Below the pieces are notes generated by a model. That model was not told where the DNA came from and made no database searches. It saw only the letters and a program-made list of their open reading frames with translations. From assembly GCA_029261355.1 (NCBI GenBank), contig JAJDBM010000002.1:62001-126000 (forward strand): a DNA stretch of 64,000 nucleotides, in the 5' to 3' direction. This DNA is from Nitrospirales bacterium. GTDB lineage: Bacteria > Nitrospirota > Nitrospiria > Nitrospirales > UBA8639. The number at the start of each line of letters is the position of its first letter. Position 1 is the first letter of the stretch. The translations under genes were made by a program, and so were the position numbers. Shown here piece by piece: positions 1 to 9,380 of the stretch.

Positions 1-64
1 TTCATGTCTTGCTTTTAAACGGACTATTCACGTATGGATTGAATGGAGGTGTTCTATTCAATCT

Positions 65-640
65 ATGAAGCTCAAGAAGTCATCTAAAAAACCTCTCGAT
101 ACACTCGTGAAGCTTGGTTTGGGTCTATTTATCGGAGGGTTTATCATGATTGGTACTGGCATGTTCTTGTCACGACCTGACAGGACCATTCCGGCTTATA
201 GTATTGGTGCGCAAGAAGGATCGACGGTGGCTATTCATACTCCATCCTGGACGAGTGATCCAAAAATTCGCACCCTTCTCCAACGGCTTCGTGATGTTGG
301 ACAGCTTACGCGTAACTTTAGTCATATGAAAATCAGGCCCACAACCCCTGATGACCCACAAGGCCGGTATCAACGAATGACGGTCTATGTGTTTTCGGAT
401 CATGAGTGGGCTGAGCCGGAGAAGCTCCATCGTTACCTCAAGGAGTCAAATGATAGTGAGGATGAACAGTTTAAAAAAGCATTTGAATCAACGGTACGAG
501 GAGGATTGTTACTTAATCTTGAGGGGGTGGCCGGGTGGATCGGTCCTGTAGGCGGACAACGAGTCGGACAAGCCAATAGTGAAATTGATTGGGTTTTTCA
601 AGAGAAATCCCTTGTCACTCGTGAGGTGGTGATGGACTAA
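65..640 (+). CDS. membrane-anchored hypothetical protein
   Basis: A 191-residue protein that I do not recognise. Residues 1-13 are Lys-rich and are followed by one hydrophobic segment (about 14-35, LVKLGLGLFIGGFIMIGTG), so it is probably a signal anchor with a periplasmic remainder. The rest has no cysteine pairs or obvious catalytic motif; the segment around residues 100-112 (YQRMTVYVFSD) looks like a beta strand in a small mixed alpha/beta domain. A GGAGG lies at 45-49, about 15 bases before the ATG, which is rather far. Its stop codon overlaps the stop of the convergent DciA-like gene by 4 bases, so the two share a 3' end with no room for a separate terminator. Confidence 0.7.
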   Translation: MKLKKSSKKPLDTLVKLGLGLFIGGFIMIGTGMFLSRPDRTIPAYSIGAQEGSTVAIHTPSWTSDPKIRTLLQRLRDVGQLTRNFSHMKIRPTTPDDPQGRYQRMTVYVFSDHEWAEPEKLHRYLKESNDSEDEQFKKAFESTVRGGLLLNLEGVAGWIGPVGGQRVGQANSEIDWVFQEKSLVTREVVMD

Positions 641-1125
641 GGTCGATGAGGCCCAGGCATTTGTTTCCCCAGCGTGAGCCCTTTGGCAATAAGGTCAACA
701 AGAGCGGTACGAAGCTCTGGTTTTTTGATATTCGTAGTCCAGCTACTGGCTAATTCAACGGCTGATGCCATTGGAACCACTCTGTAACTTGACCCATGAG
801 GGTCTACCTTTGCGGATGATGATGTTGGTCGAACATCTCCAATGCGTAATACAATATCTGTGATCTGCACTTCTCGGGAGAATGTGTTGACGTTTTCCAA
901 AATTGTGGGTTTCAAGAATACTAATTGCTGAAGCCATCCAGAATTTTCGGCTAAGAGAAATAATTTTCGAAATTTAATGGAATCCGGTCGAGTATGTGAG
1001 GCGAGGCTGCTTCCAACAATATTAGGCCATGCCCGATCAAGGTGTGATTCCAAAAGCCTGACATCAAACCCATAGGACTTCGCCACGTAGTTGATGAGTG
1101 ATTTGGTAGAAGAAAATGAAGTCAT
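637..1125 (-). CDS. DUF721/DciA-like protein
   Basis: A 162-residue protein with the DUF721 (DciA) pattern in its first ~100 residues: a short helix, then LESHLDRAWPNIVG, a SLASHTRP segment and a beta-rich LFLLAENSGWLQQLVFLK block. In bacteria that lack DnaC or DnaI, DciA-type proteins load or assist the replicative helicase DnaB. That role is family knowledge, not visible here. The C-terminal ~60 residues are variable and contain a Ser-rich linker. It faces the preceding gene tail to tail and is divergent from smpB across a 233-bp gap. Confidence 0.7.
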   Translation of the reverse strand: MTSFSSTKSLINYVAKSYGFDVRLLESHLDRAWPNIVGSSLASHTRPDSIKFRKLFLLAENSGWLQQLVFLKPTILENVNTFSREVQITDIVLRIGDVRPTSSSAKVDPHGSSYRVVPMASAVELASSWTTNIKKPELRTALVDLIAKGLTLGKQMPGPHRP

Positions 1126-1145
1126 AGCCCTACTACTATGGGATG

Positions 1146-1177
1146 AAAAGGTATAGAATCGGAGCTGAATACCTTTT
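1146..1177. repeat. inverted repeat in the dciA-like/smpB divergent gap
   Basis: Nine-base arms AAAAGGTAT and ATACCTTTT are separated by 14 bases. They sit 20 bases upstream of the DciA-like start codon in the divergent promoter region. There is no T-run typical of a terminator. It may be an operator or an mRNA leader hairpin, or it may be chance. Nothing else is recognisable in the 1126-1358 gap. Confidence 0.35.
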
Positions 1178-1358
1178 GAAATTTGGGCTACTCATGTTTA
1201 GTGTCGCTTTCATCTTGATTGTTGGTGTTTAGGTTATGGCATTGGCGAGTTGCATGTGTCCAAGAGACTAGATTGTATCAGATCACAGATTGAAAGTGAG
1301 AGAGTGACCGTACATTTTTTCTCCTGTGCGTGAACCCTAGAGGAATGGTAAACGTTGT

Positions 1359-1829
1359 ATGACGAAGGCACCTGCTGAAAGCATTGTTGGGACGAATCGT
1401 AAGGCGTTTCACGATTATGCCATTGAACAAAAGTTTGAAGCCGGCATCGTCCTCGTGGGTACCGAAGTCAAATCACTTCGCGAAGGGAAGGTGAATCTTC
1501 GCGAGAGTTATGCCTCAGTTGATTCAGGGCAGGTGACTCTTCACCAGTGCCATATCGGGGGCTATAGCCATGGCAATCAAATGAATCATGAGCCCATACG
1601 ACCACGGAGGCTCTTGCTTCATCACAAAGAAATACAGAAGTTGCTTGGAAAAGTGCAGCAAGCTGGTTTGACGCTTATCCCGCTTCGTATTTATTTTAAT
1701 CATCGAGGACTCGCTAAAGTAGAAATTGCCCTGGCTCGTGGGAAAAAGAACTATGACCGAAGGGAGACAGTGAAAAAACGAGAAGCAGGTCGAGAAATTG
1801 AACGAGCGATGAAATCCTCGAGGAATTGA
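1359..1829 (+). CDS. smpB: SsrA-binding protein SmpB
   Basis: A 156-residue protein of normal family length. It carries the characteristic N-terminal NRKAFHDYAIEQKFEAGIVL segment, then TEVKSLREGKVNLRESYA, and the basic C-terminal tail ARGKKNYDRRETVKKREAGREIERAMK that folds into a helix in the ribosomal mRNA channel. SmpB binds tmRNA and delivers it to stalled ribosomes for trans-translation. The tmRNA gene itself (ssrA) was not found in this window. A GAGG about 14 bases upstream is the best ribosome-binding site. Identification is secure. Confidence 0.96.
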   Translation: MTKAPAESIVGTNRKAFHDYAIEQKFEAGIVLVGTEVKSLREGKVNLRESYASVDSGQVTLHQCHIGGYSHGNQMNHEPIRPRRLLLHHKEIQKLLGKVQQAGLTLIPLRIYFNHRGLAKVEIALARGKKNYDRRETVKKREAGREIERAMKSSRN

Positions 1830-1949
1830 GTCTATTATTGGCGCTTGGTCACGGCAACGTGAACTGTAATCCGGAGAGGAAAAGACAGAAAGCTGTTTCT
1901 ATCATCAACAGCGGTAGAGCAGACACTTTTATTGTCTTGGCAATTGATT

Positions 1950-2558
1950 ATGAAAATTCAGTCTGCTGAGTTTGTGACAAGTTGCGTGAATGGAGAACAA
2001 TATCCGAAGGGGCAATTGTCTGAAATTGCATTATTAGGACGTTCAAATGTTGGGAAATCTTCTGCATTAAATTCCTTGTTTAACCGAAAAACGTTGGCCA
2101 AGGTTGGGAAGACACCTGGAAAAACGCAGATGATAAATTTTTTCCGTGTTGCGTTATCAGACACAGGGATCGAGCCATTTCATGTGGTAGATCTACCGGG
2201 ATATGGATATGCCAAAGTTCCAGAAGCCGTTCGAAAGCAATGGAGACCCATGGTCGAACATTATTTGACGAAGCGAGACACGTTACGTGGTGTGGTGGTG
2301 TTTATTGACATACGGCGAACAGAGCAGATTGACAAGGACCTCGTCGAGTGGTTGCGGGTCCTTCAACTTCCCAAAGTCATTGTCGTGACAAAAGCGGATA
2401 AGGTGGTTTCTAGCAAACGGAAAGAGGCGCTTCTGAGGACGCGTCAGGAGCTTTCGTTATCTCAAGACACTGAGGTGTTGCTCTATTCCTCCCACACCCA
2501 TGAGGGTCGACCAGAGGTGGCCCGAGCACTTAAAAATTTGCTAACGGAGAAAACTTGA
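1950..2558 (+). CDS. engB: ribosome biogenesis GTPase YsxC/EngB
   Basis: A 202-residue TrmE-Era-EngA-EngB-type GTPase. The G1 P-loop GRSNVGKS is at residues 30-37, followed by a TPGKTQ switch I, the G3 DLPGYG and the G4 TKAD. EngB assists late assembly of the large ribosomal subunit. I chose the ATG at 1950 because it starts the family-typical MKIQSAEF sequence; an in-frame TTG at 1932 would add six residues with no better ribosome-binding site. The last 29 bases overlap the end of the convergent foldase gene. Confidence 0.95.
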   Translation: MKIQSAEFVTSCVNGEQYPKGQLSEIALLGRSNVGKSSALNSLFNRKTLAKVGKTPGKTQMINFFRVALSDTGIEPFHVVDLPGYGYAKVPEAVRKQWRPMVEHYLTKRDTLRGVVVFIDIRRTEQIDKDLVEWLRVLQLPKVIVVTKADKVVSSKRKEALLRTRQELSLSQDTEVLLYSSHTHEGRPEVARALKNLLTEKT

Positions 2559-3483
2559 TTTCAATAAACGCCTTTTTCTTGAGATCAGCAATCCAATGCT
2601 GGAATACCTGTTCGGAACGTTCCTTAAAAAGCTTGGTTTTTATCTGATCTTCTACTTCTTCAAGTGGTTTTGGTGTTTGGGGTGTTCGTTCGTCGAGGGC
2701 AATGATATGAAAGCCTAAGGCCGTTTCAATGGGCTCGCTGATCTCATTGGGCTTCATTGTCAGAAGTGCTTCAGCAATAGGAATGTGCAATTCATCATGT
2801 TGCACGGTTCCTAGTTCTCCTCCATCTGCTGCTTCAGGTCCTGACGAATATTGTAACGCGAGTTCCCGGAAGCTCTCTCCAGATTGAAGCCGTCGAGATA
2901 TCGACCTGGCTTGTGATTGTTTATGAATGCGTTCCTCTTCCGAATCTCCCATTAATAAAATTTGTCGTAATCGATAGGTATGGGAAACCATAAAAAGCTG
3001 TTGGTGCTCTCTATAATACTTGGAAATTTCCATATCTGAAATGGTCACGATTCGACGGACTTCAAATGCACGAATTTTTTGGAGAAGAATTCTTTTTCGC
3101 AGGTGTTCTGTCGTTTTGGCTTCGTCATCAGACGTATCGGCTGCTTTAGTAGAGGATTGTTGACGTGCCGTAACCAATTCTTCGTCGGTCACTGAAAATC
3201 CTTTGGCTTCGGCCTCTTGGAGTTGAAGCCGTTCCTCAATCAGCCTATTTAAGACCTGAAAGTCCTTGGCCGCCATCCGCCGTTTGAGAGATTTGCCAGC
3301 ATATCTGGCTTTCAGCCGAATGTGCTCGTCTCGAACCTCTTCTTGTAATTCAGAAAAGGTGATGACGTCTTTATTGATGATGGCGAGAATTCGGTCTGTA
3401 TAGGCATGAATCTCTGTCGCCGGTGATAAAATCATGAAATATAATATGAATGTCGGAATTAATAGTCGAAAAGCCATGATCAC
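2530..3483 (-). CDS. SurA/PpiC-type peptidylprolyl isomerase, exported
   Basis: A 317-residue protein with an N-terminal signal peptide (hydrophobic residues ~5-22 ending near ATEIHA), an N-terminal SurA-like chaperone segment (DRILAIINKDVITFSELQEEV) and a single parvulin domain at about 170-265 (RLRQILL, FRELALQYSSGPEAADGGELG, GFHIIALDER). SurA helps outer-membrane proteins fold in the periplasm. Having one rather than two parvulin domains is common outside Proteobacteria. The start is GTG at 3483 or ATG at 3477; AAGGA lies just upstream of both. It follows mfd on the same strand with a 14-base gap, so the two are probably cotranscribed. Confidence 0.88.
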   Translation of the reverse strand: MIMAFRLLIPTFILYFMILSPATEIHAYTDRILAIINKDVITFSELQEEVRDEHIRLKARYAGKSLKRRMAAKDFQVLNRLIEERLQLQEAEAKGFSVTDEELVTARQQSSTKAADTSDDEAKTTEHLRKRILLQKIRAFEVRRIVTISDMEISKYYREHQQLFMVSHTYRLRQILLMGDSEEERIHKQSQARSISRRLQSGESFRELALQYSSGPEAADGGELGTVQHDELHIPIAEALLTMKPNEISEPIETALGFHIIALDERTPQTPKPLEEVEDQIKTKLFKERSEQVFQHWIADLKKKAFIEIKFSPLANF

Positions 3484-3497
3484 ATCTGTCCTTTAGG

Positions 3498-6400
3498 TCA
3501 ATCCTGTTTCGCGTCTGGGCTTACTTCTTCGTGTGTCCGAGCATAGCGATTGAGACCTTGCAAGATCGTGTTGAGTTCTGGGTAGAGCACCTCCCATTCT
3601 TCTGAGGGCATTTCTCGTTGAAATGACAGAGGCGAGAGGAACTGAAGCGCATTTTTGCAACGATCCATGAGCCATTGTACGCCTTCTTCTGGGAGTTTCG
3701 CTTGTTCATGAAATGCAATAATGATCGTGTTGCCCTGAATTTCTACGGATTCCAGTTTCAAGGTTTTGGCGAGAAGCTTCACTTGCATCACTTCATAGAG
3801 TCGTTCTACTGGAGCAGGGAGCGGGCCATAGCGATCTTGTGTTTCACCGTGAAGGAGGGCTAGGTCTCCTATCTGCTCGCTGCCAGACAGTCGTTTGTAG
3901 AGACTTAACCGTTGGTGTGTGTCTTCCACGTAGTCTTCTGGGATAAAGGCCGACACATGGAGGTAGAGGGTGGGTTCTGGGATGACCTCGACAACCTGGC
4001 CTCTCAGCTGCTGCACGGCTTGTTCGACCATATGTAAATAGAGATCGAGTCCGATTACGGCGATGTTTCCTGACTGTTGTTTTCCTAACAGATTTCCAGC
4101 GCCGCGAATTTCCATATCGGCTGCAGCAATTCTAAATCCAGAGCCCAGTTCAGTAAATTCTTGAATGGCATTCAGCCGTTTTTGAGCATCTGTACTCAGC
4201 GTCTCTTCGTTGGGGACAAAGAAATAGGCATGAGCTTGCTGGCCTCCCCGTCCTACACGACCGCGGAGTTGATACAGTTGGGCGAGTCCAAATAAATCTG
4301 CTCGATCAATGAGGATCGTATTGGCATTGGGAATATCCAGGCCAGATTGAATGATGGCCGTTGCGATCAAGATGTCAGCTTCATGGTGAAAGAATTTGAG
4401 CATGACACTTTCGAGTAGGCGTTCATTCATTTGTCCATGGGCAATGACCACTCGGGCTTCGGGAAGGAGGCTTTGCAGCCAGGTCCCCGTCCGTTCCATG
4501 GTTTCAATCCGATTATGAAGATAAAATACCTGCCCGCCTCGTCCGAGTTCCCGGTGAATGGCTTCCCGAATGACGGTTCCATCAAAACGAAGAACCTGTG
4601 TTTGAATGGCTAGGCGACCAGCGGGTGGACTTTCAATCACGGAAAGATCTCGAACGCCGGAGAGAGCCATTTGAAGAGTTCGTGGAATAGGCGTGGCAGA
4701 TAACGTTAAGACATCAACTTGGTTGCGAAGTTGCTTGAGTCGTTCTTTGTGGCGAACTCCAAACCATTGTTCCTCATCGGTAATGACAATCCCCAAATTT
4801 TTAAATTCCACGCTTTTGGTTAACAGGCGATGAGTCCCAATAATAATGTCCAATGTGCCTGAGGCGAGGTCTTGAAGCACGGCTTTACATTCACCGGCAC
4901 TTTGAAACCGAGTCAACAAGCCCACGCGTACAGGAAACGCGGCAAAACGTAACGAAAATGTTTCAAAATGTTGTTGCGCTAACAAGGTGGTGGGAACGAG
5001 CACAGCCACTTGTCGACTACTCTGTACCGCTTTAAAGGCGGCACGCATGGCCACTTCTGTCTTGCCATACCCCACATCCCCACAGACGAGCCGGTCCATG
5101 GGTTTAGGTGACTCCATATCCCGATAGATGTCTTCAATGGCTTTTAGCTGTCCCGGGGTTTCTTCATAATCAAAGGCGGCTTCGAATTCATGAGTAAGCA
5201 TCATATCGGGGGAATAGGCTGTTCGACGAGCGACTTCACGATTGGCATACAGCTCAACAAGTTCTTCGGCCATGTCTTCAATGCTCTTTTTGACCTTGGC
5301 TTTTGCCCGTGCCCAACTGGTCCCACCTAGCTTATCTAATTTGGGTGAGCGTTGATCGACTCCGTGGTAGGGTTGAATTTCCGATAGGCGTTCAAGTGGG
5401 ACATAGAGTGTGTCCGTACCTGCAAATTGCAGTAACAGATAGTCACTTTCAAAGTCTTGGACTGAAAGACGCCGTAATCCTTGATAGCGACTAATTCCAT
5501 GGTGGACATGAACGACGAGGTCGCCTTCCTTAAGTTCATCAAGAGATGAGAGGAATTTGGCCGTGTGAGTTTTCGGTTGTGGACGATGGCGTACCCCTTT
5601 TCCGAAGAGTTCCTCTTCGGTAATGAACGCAACCCGTCCTTCATGTGAAATGAGTCCTGACGATAGGTCTCCTTGCACACAATAAAACGGAAATCGTTCA
5701 TCAGGATTATGCGTGTCATTTAGGGATGGATCCCATGAAGCGGCAGGGAATTCCTGTTCTGATAGTAACCCTAACAGTCGTTCAACCTGACCTGCGCTCC
5801 GAGCGATAAGAAAGACGGGTCCTTGGGCACGAAGTTTATCAAGTTTATCCAAATTTTCCTTCACTGGGACTCCACGAAGCCCAAGTCCTAGACTCTGAGC
5901 TGATTGGGCTGGAAGCGGGACCAGATGTTGCCAATCTTCTGATTGAGCGGGAGTCACGGCATCAATTCCGATGGTGGGCCATGCTTTGATTTGAGCGAGA
6001 ATATCCTCATACACATGATAGAGGCGATCAGGTTCTGGATAGGGTAGTTTATCTGAGGCCAGGGATGAAGACGTATCTTGTTGGCCCCAGATCTCTAAAA
6101 TTTCGTTCCAACATGTTGAGGCTGCATTTTGAAGGGATTGCGGATAATGCAGGGCGACATGTGGAGATTCTTGAAAATAATCGGCGACAGATTCCATTTT
6201 TCCGTAGAGGTTGGGGGCATACCATTCGGCATCGGAGGATAGGGGCTTGCCGGCTCCTTGTATGTCATCTTCCGTTCCGAGGTACTCACGGACAGGGAGA
6301 ACCCATGCTTCAGAGAGTGGTTGAATAGATTCCTGAGTTGATGGATCAAATAACCGAAGGGATTCAATCGTATCGCCCAAAAACTCAACACGGAGTGGAT

Positions 6401-7037
6401 TGTCAAAGGCTGTCGAAAAGATATCCATGATGCCCCCTCGAATACTGAACTCTCCAGGGATTTCTACTATGGATACTCGACGATAGCCGAGCCGTAAGAG
6501 CTTCTGTATGAGAGGCTCATGTTCATAGATTTTACCAAGTTGCAAGGGGATTCTCGCATTCGCAAAAATGTCTTGTGGCAGGATTTTTTGTAGCATGGCT
6601 AAGACGGAAGTCACGAGAATCGTTGGCTTGCCCGTGGTGAGTCGATGCAATGCGCGAGCTCGTTCGGCAATGACATCAGTTGGTGGAAGTGAAGATTGAT
6701 AAGGCAGGCTGGCCCATTGTGGGAGATGAACCAAATGTTCAAGTGGCATTCCGAATACCGAATGGTAAAATTGGAGATCTTGAAACAATTGAGTGGCATT
6801 CGCTTCAGATTCGGTGAGGAGCAACCAGGATTGCGCAATGTTCTGTTCCTTGGGCGCTGTTCGGGTAGACCCTGAGGTGCTGTTTCGACCCTGCTGAAAT
6901 AAGACCTGTAACGCAAGAGCATGTGAAGAGGGAACCGAACCGGTCAAGCACGTATGACCTTGCGACTGACTGAGAACTTCCAGAGTGGGGCTAAGAATGT
7001 CTCGAAGCGGGGTGAGAAAAGATGTCGCGAGTTTCAT
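3498..7037 (-). CDS. mfd: transcription-repair coupling factor Mfd
   Basis: A 1179-residue protein of full family length. It has the UvrB-homology N-terminal part (GEFSIRGGIMDIF), the RNA-polymerase-interacting CarD-like domain near residue 500 (LKEGDLVVHVHHGISRYQGL), and a superfamily 2 translocase with Walker A GDVGYGKT, motif II DEEQ, the SATPIPRTL motif and QLRGRVGRG. A C-terminal TRCF domain follows. Mfd pushes stalled RNA polymerase off damaged DNA and recruits UvrA. The residue after DEEQ is Trp (DEEQWFGVRHKE), whereas Arg is usual in the homologues I know. It lies upstream of the foldase gene and 6 bases downstream of rfaE2 on the same strand. Confidence 0.97.
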   Translation of the reverse strand: MKLATSFLTPLRDILSPTLEVLSQSQGHTCLTGSVPSSHALALQVLFQQGRNSTSGSTRTAPKEQNIAQSWLLLTESEANATQLFQDLQFYHSVFGMPLEHLVHLPQWASLPYQSSLPPTDVIAERARALHRLTTGKPTILVTSVLAMLQKILPQDIFANARIPLQLGKIYEHEPLIQKLLRLGYRRVSIVEIPGEFSIRGGIMDIFSTAFDNPLRVEFLGDTIESLRLFDPSTQESIQPLSEAWVLPVREYLGTEDDIQGAGKPLSSDAEWYAPNLYGKMESVADYFQESPHVALHYPQSLQNAASTCWNEILEIWGQQDTSSSLASDKLPYPEPDRLYHVYEDILAQIKAWPTIGIDAVTPAQSEDWQHLVPLPAQSAQSLGLGLRGVPVKENLDKLDKLRAQGPVFLIARSAGQVERLLGLLSEQEFPAASWDPSLNDTHNPDERFPFYCVQGDLSSGLISHEGRVAFITEEELFGKGVRHRPQPKTHTAKFLSSLDELKEGDLVVHVHHGISRYQGLRRLSVQDFESDYLLLQFAGTDTLYVPLERLSEIQPYHGVDQRSPKLDKLGGTSWARAKAKVKKSIEDMAEELVELYANREVARRTAYSPDMMLTHEFEAAFDYEETPGQLKAIEDIYRDMESPKPMDRLVCGDVGYGKTEVAMRAAFKAVQSSRQVAVLVPTTLLAQQHFETFSLRFAAFPVRVGLLTRFQSAGECKAVLQDLASGTLDIIIGTHRLLTKSVEFKNLGIVITDEEQWFGVRHKERLKQLRNQVDVLTLSATPIPRTLQMALSGVRDLSVIESPPAGRLAIQTQVLRFDGTVIREAIHRELGRGGQVFYLHNRIETMERTGTWLQSLLPEARVVIAHGQMNERLLESVMLKFFHHEADILIATAIIQSGLDIPNANTILIDRADLFGLAQLYQLRGRVGRGGQQAHAYFFVPNEETLSTDAQKRLNAIQEFTELGSGFRIAAADMEIRGAGNLLGKQQSGNIAVIGLDLYLHMVEQAVQQLRGQVVEVIPEPTLYLHVSAFIPEDYVEDTHQRLSLYKRLSGSEQIGDLALLHGETQDRYGPLPAPVERLYEVMQVKLLAKTLKLESVEIQGNTIIIAFHEQAKLPEEGVQWLMDRCKNALQFLSPLSFQREMPSEEWEVLYPELNTILQGLNRYARTHEEVSPDAKQD

Positions 7038-7043
7038 GTGCGC

Positions 7044-7577
7044 TCAGGAGTCTCCTGTTGGGAGCTCACCTAAGGTATGCTCAGAAACGAAAGACGAATG
7101 AACGTGTAGGATTCGTTCGACAATTCGGGTTGTTGAAATGTTTGGAACCAATGGGATGGAATGAACCGAACCGCCTTGGGCTTCAACCATGTCCCGACCA
7201 ATGATGTGTTCCGGTGACCAGTCTCCACCTTTTACTAATACTTGGGGCCGGAGAGCCTGAATGACGGTAAGCGGATCTGGCTCATCAAAAATGGTGATGA
7301 AGTCTACGCAGGCCAAAGCGGCAAGTACCTCAGCTCGCTCTTGTTCATTCACAATAGGACGCTCTTTTCCTTTTTCCAGGCTGCGCACCGAACGATCACT
7401 GTTGAGTCCAATAATGAGAAGGTCGCCTAATTGACGGGCTTGTTCAAGGTATCGGATATGTCCCACATGCAGCAGGTCAAAGCATCCATTCGTAAAGACA
7501 CTGTGTTTCCCTGCTTGTCGCTGCGCCTCTACGATTGAGACTAATCTCTCTAATGATTGAATTTTAAGCTGCATCAT
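7044..7577 (-). CDS. rfaE2: D-glycero-beta-D-manno-heptose 1-phosphate adenylyltransferase
   Basis: A 177-residue nucleotidyltransferase equal to the C-terminal half of HldE. It shows the FTNGCFDLLHVGH signature with the catalytic HxGH at residues 37-40, NSDRSVRSLKG-like sugar/phosphate contacts and a final STTRIVERI. It activates heptose-1-phosphate to ADP-heptose for lipopolysaccharide core synthesis in the cytosol, which implies an LPS-bearing outer membrane. The kinase half (RfaE1) is absent from the window, so the two activities are encoded separately. It sits 6 bases upstream of mfd on the same strand, probably in one transcript. Confidence 0.93.
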   Translation of the reverse strand: MMQLKIQSLERLVSIVEAQRQAGKHSVFTNGCFDLLHVGHIRYLEQARQLGDLLIIGLNSDRSVRSLEKGKERPIVNEQERAEVLAALACVDFITIFDEPDPLTVIQALRPQVLVKGGDWSPEHIIGRDMVEAQGGSVHSIPLVPNISTTRIVERILHVHSSFVSEHTLGELPTGDS

Positions 7578-7701
7578 GCTCCAAATTATGCGATAACCCT
7601 ATGATACCTCCTCGATTTCTGAAATCCTAGGAGTAAAAAGGGTTTCCTTGATGAATATTGCGATTGCTTCGTGCGTGAATTCAGGTGAATGCATATCATC
7701 A

Positions 7702-7730
7702 TTGTTACGTGTGTAGTTTGAGGGGATAAT
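7702..7730 (+). promoter_or_regulatory. putative sigma-70-type promoter of the DASS transporter gene
   Basis: TTGTTA at 7702-7707 and GATAAT at 7725-7730 are separated by exactly 17 bases. They lie about 48 bases before the GTG start of the transporter gene, inside the 200-bp gap that separates it from the divergent rfaE2. This is a match by eye to the consensus, four of six and five of six bases. Confidence 0.5.
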
Positions 7731-7777
7731 TTTAATGACGTCTCGGTCCTCCCGATTTCCTATACTGAAGCATACTT

Positions 7778-9256
7778 GTGTCAAATAATCAGATCATGAA
7801 CCTTCAGAAAGCTCGATTAGGCCTGATTGTTGGACCAGTGCTCGCTCTCGCCTTTTACGTTTTATTGCCAGCTTCAATAGATGAGTCTGCTCGCACCTTA
7901 GCAGCGATTTTAATATGGGTCGTGACGTATTGGATTACGGAACCCATTCCGCTTCCTGTGACAGCCTTACTTGGGTCAGGCCTTTGTGTCTTGACTGGTC
8001 TGGGAAGCATGAAGACTGTGTTTTCGGCTTACGCACATCCTATTATTTTCCTATTTATAGGAAGCTTTTTTCTAGCCGAAGCTTTGGTTGTGCATGGACT
8101 TGATAAACGGTTCGGCCTTTGGATTCTTTCTCATCGGTTGGTGGGAGCCCATCCCGTTCGTGTTTTTATCGCCATGGGTGGAACTGCAGCCATTTTGTCT
8201 ATGGGGATTAGTAATACCGCTGCCACGGCCCTGATGCTGCCAATTGCCTTGGGGGTCTTGACGACGATGCGCGGTGCGGGGGGGCAACCAACTGGATATG
8301 AGACAGGTCTTCTCCTATTTCTGGCTTATGGGGCTGGGGTTGGAGGAGTTGCCACGATTATCGGTACTCCTCCAAATTTAATTGGCGTTGGCCTCCTTGC
8401 CGAACAAACCAATATCTCTATTTCTTTTTTCACATGGATGGCCATAGGGATTCCGTTGGCTCTTGTTATGTTGGTTGTGACGAGTGTGGTACTTCTTCGA
8501 CTTCACCCGCCTCCTGCCAGCATACCCAATTTTTCTGCTACATTGAAATTGGAACATACGAGTCTCGGAAAATGGTCGATCGGCGAACGTCATGCATGCT
8601 TGGGGTTTGGTCTTGCGGTGTGTTTATGGGTGGTTCCGGGACTGCTTTCTGCCTGGTTTGGTTCAGATCATGTCCTCGTATCCTGGTTGGCGCTCCATCT
8701 ACCCAAGGAACTTGTTCCAATTTTCATGGCCGGTCTCTTATTTCTTCTTCCTGTTGATTTTTCTCGAGGTATTTTTACCCTTTCGTGGAAGCAAGCTGTG
8801 AACATTAATTGGGGTACGATACTCTTATTTGGTGGGGGAATTGCTTTTGGCCATCTCATGGTGGAAACCAAGTTAGCGCACTTGATTGGCGAAGGACTGG
8901 TTGGATTTTTTGGTGTTCAATCGCTATGGGGAATCACTGCTATGGCTATCGTGACGGCCATCGTGCTGACTGAACTCGCTTCAAATACCGCTGCAGCCAG
9001 TATGTTGGTGCCGGTAGTGATTGCCATTGCACTTGCTGCTGGCATTTCCCCGATTCCGCCAACCCTTGGAGCATGCATGGGAGCCAGTCTGGCTTTTGTG
9101 TTGCCTGTATCCACTCCACCAAATGCTATTGTCTATGGCACGGGGCTGGTACCGGTCACAGAAATGGTAAGAGCCGGGCTTGTCCTGGATGTCTTGGGCG
9201 GCATTACCATATTCATCATGTTAAGAATGTTTTGCCCATTGCTGGGCTTGATATAG
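7778..9256 (+). CDS. DASS/SLC13-family sodium-coupled anion symporter
   Basis: A 492-residue polytopic membrane protein with roughly a dozen hydrophobic segments. It has the family hallmarks: an N-terminal WITEPIPLPVTALL, then SNTAATALMLPIA in the first half and its inverted-repeat counterpart TELASNTAAASMLVPV in the second, plus GGVATIIGTPPNLIGVG and LPVSTPPNAIVYGTG. These SNT/TPPN motifs bind sodium and the carboxylate or sulfate substrate. The exact substrate (dicarboxylate, sulfate or similar) cannot be read from sequence. The start is GTG at 7778, with ATG at 7796 as the alternative. It is probably monocistronic, with a candidate promoter at 7702-7730. Confidence 0.92.
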   Translation: MSNNQIMNLQKARLGLIVGPVLALAFYVLLPASIDESARTLAAILIWVVTYWITEPIPLPVTALLGSGLCVLTGLGSMKTVFSAYAHPIIFLFIGSFFLAEALVVHGLDKRFGLWILSHRLVGAHPVRVFIAMGGTAAILSMGISNTAATALMLPIALGVLTTMRGAGGQPTGYETGLLLFLAYGAGVGGVATIIGTPPNLIGVGLLAEQTNISISFFTWMAIGIPLALVMLVVTSVVLLRLHPPPASIPNFSATLKLEHTSLGKWSIGERHACLGFGLAVCLWVVPGLLSAWFGSDHVLVSWLALHLPKELVPIFMAGLLFLLPVDFSRGIFTLSWKQAVNINWGTILLFGGGIAFGHLMVETKLAHLIGEGLVGFFGVQSLWGITAMAIVTAIVLTELASNTAAASMLVPVVIAIALAAGISPIPPTLGACMGASLAFVLPVSTPPNAIVYGTGLVPVTEMVRAGLVLDVLGGITIFIMLRMFCPLLGLI

Positions 9257-9380
9257 ACTTTGACTCTTTGGAGAGGTCACGTAGTCATGCATGAATGTAA
9301 CTAAAAATTGACATTCCAAAATATCATACGAGATAATCGCATTTCTTTTTACTTTCATCTGCCTTTCATAAATTTCTCAC

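Noticed and set aside
1126-1358. tmRNA (ssrA) next to smpB
   Set aside because: No tRNA-Ala-like ends or tag-coding sequence visible in the gap.
5303-5719. 127- and 63-codon open frames inside mfd
   Set aside because: Alternative-frame readings of a highly conserved gene with no start signals.
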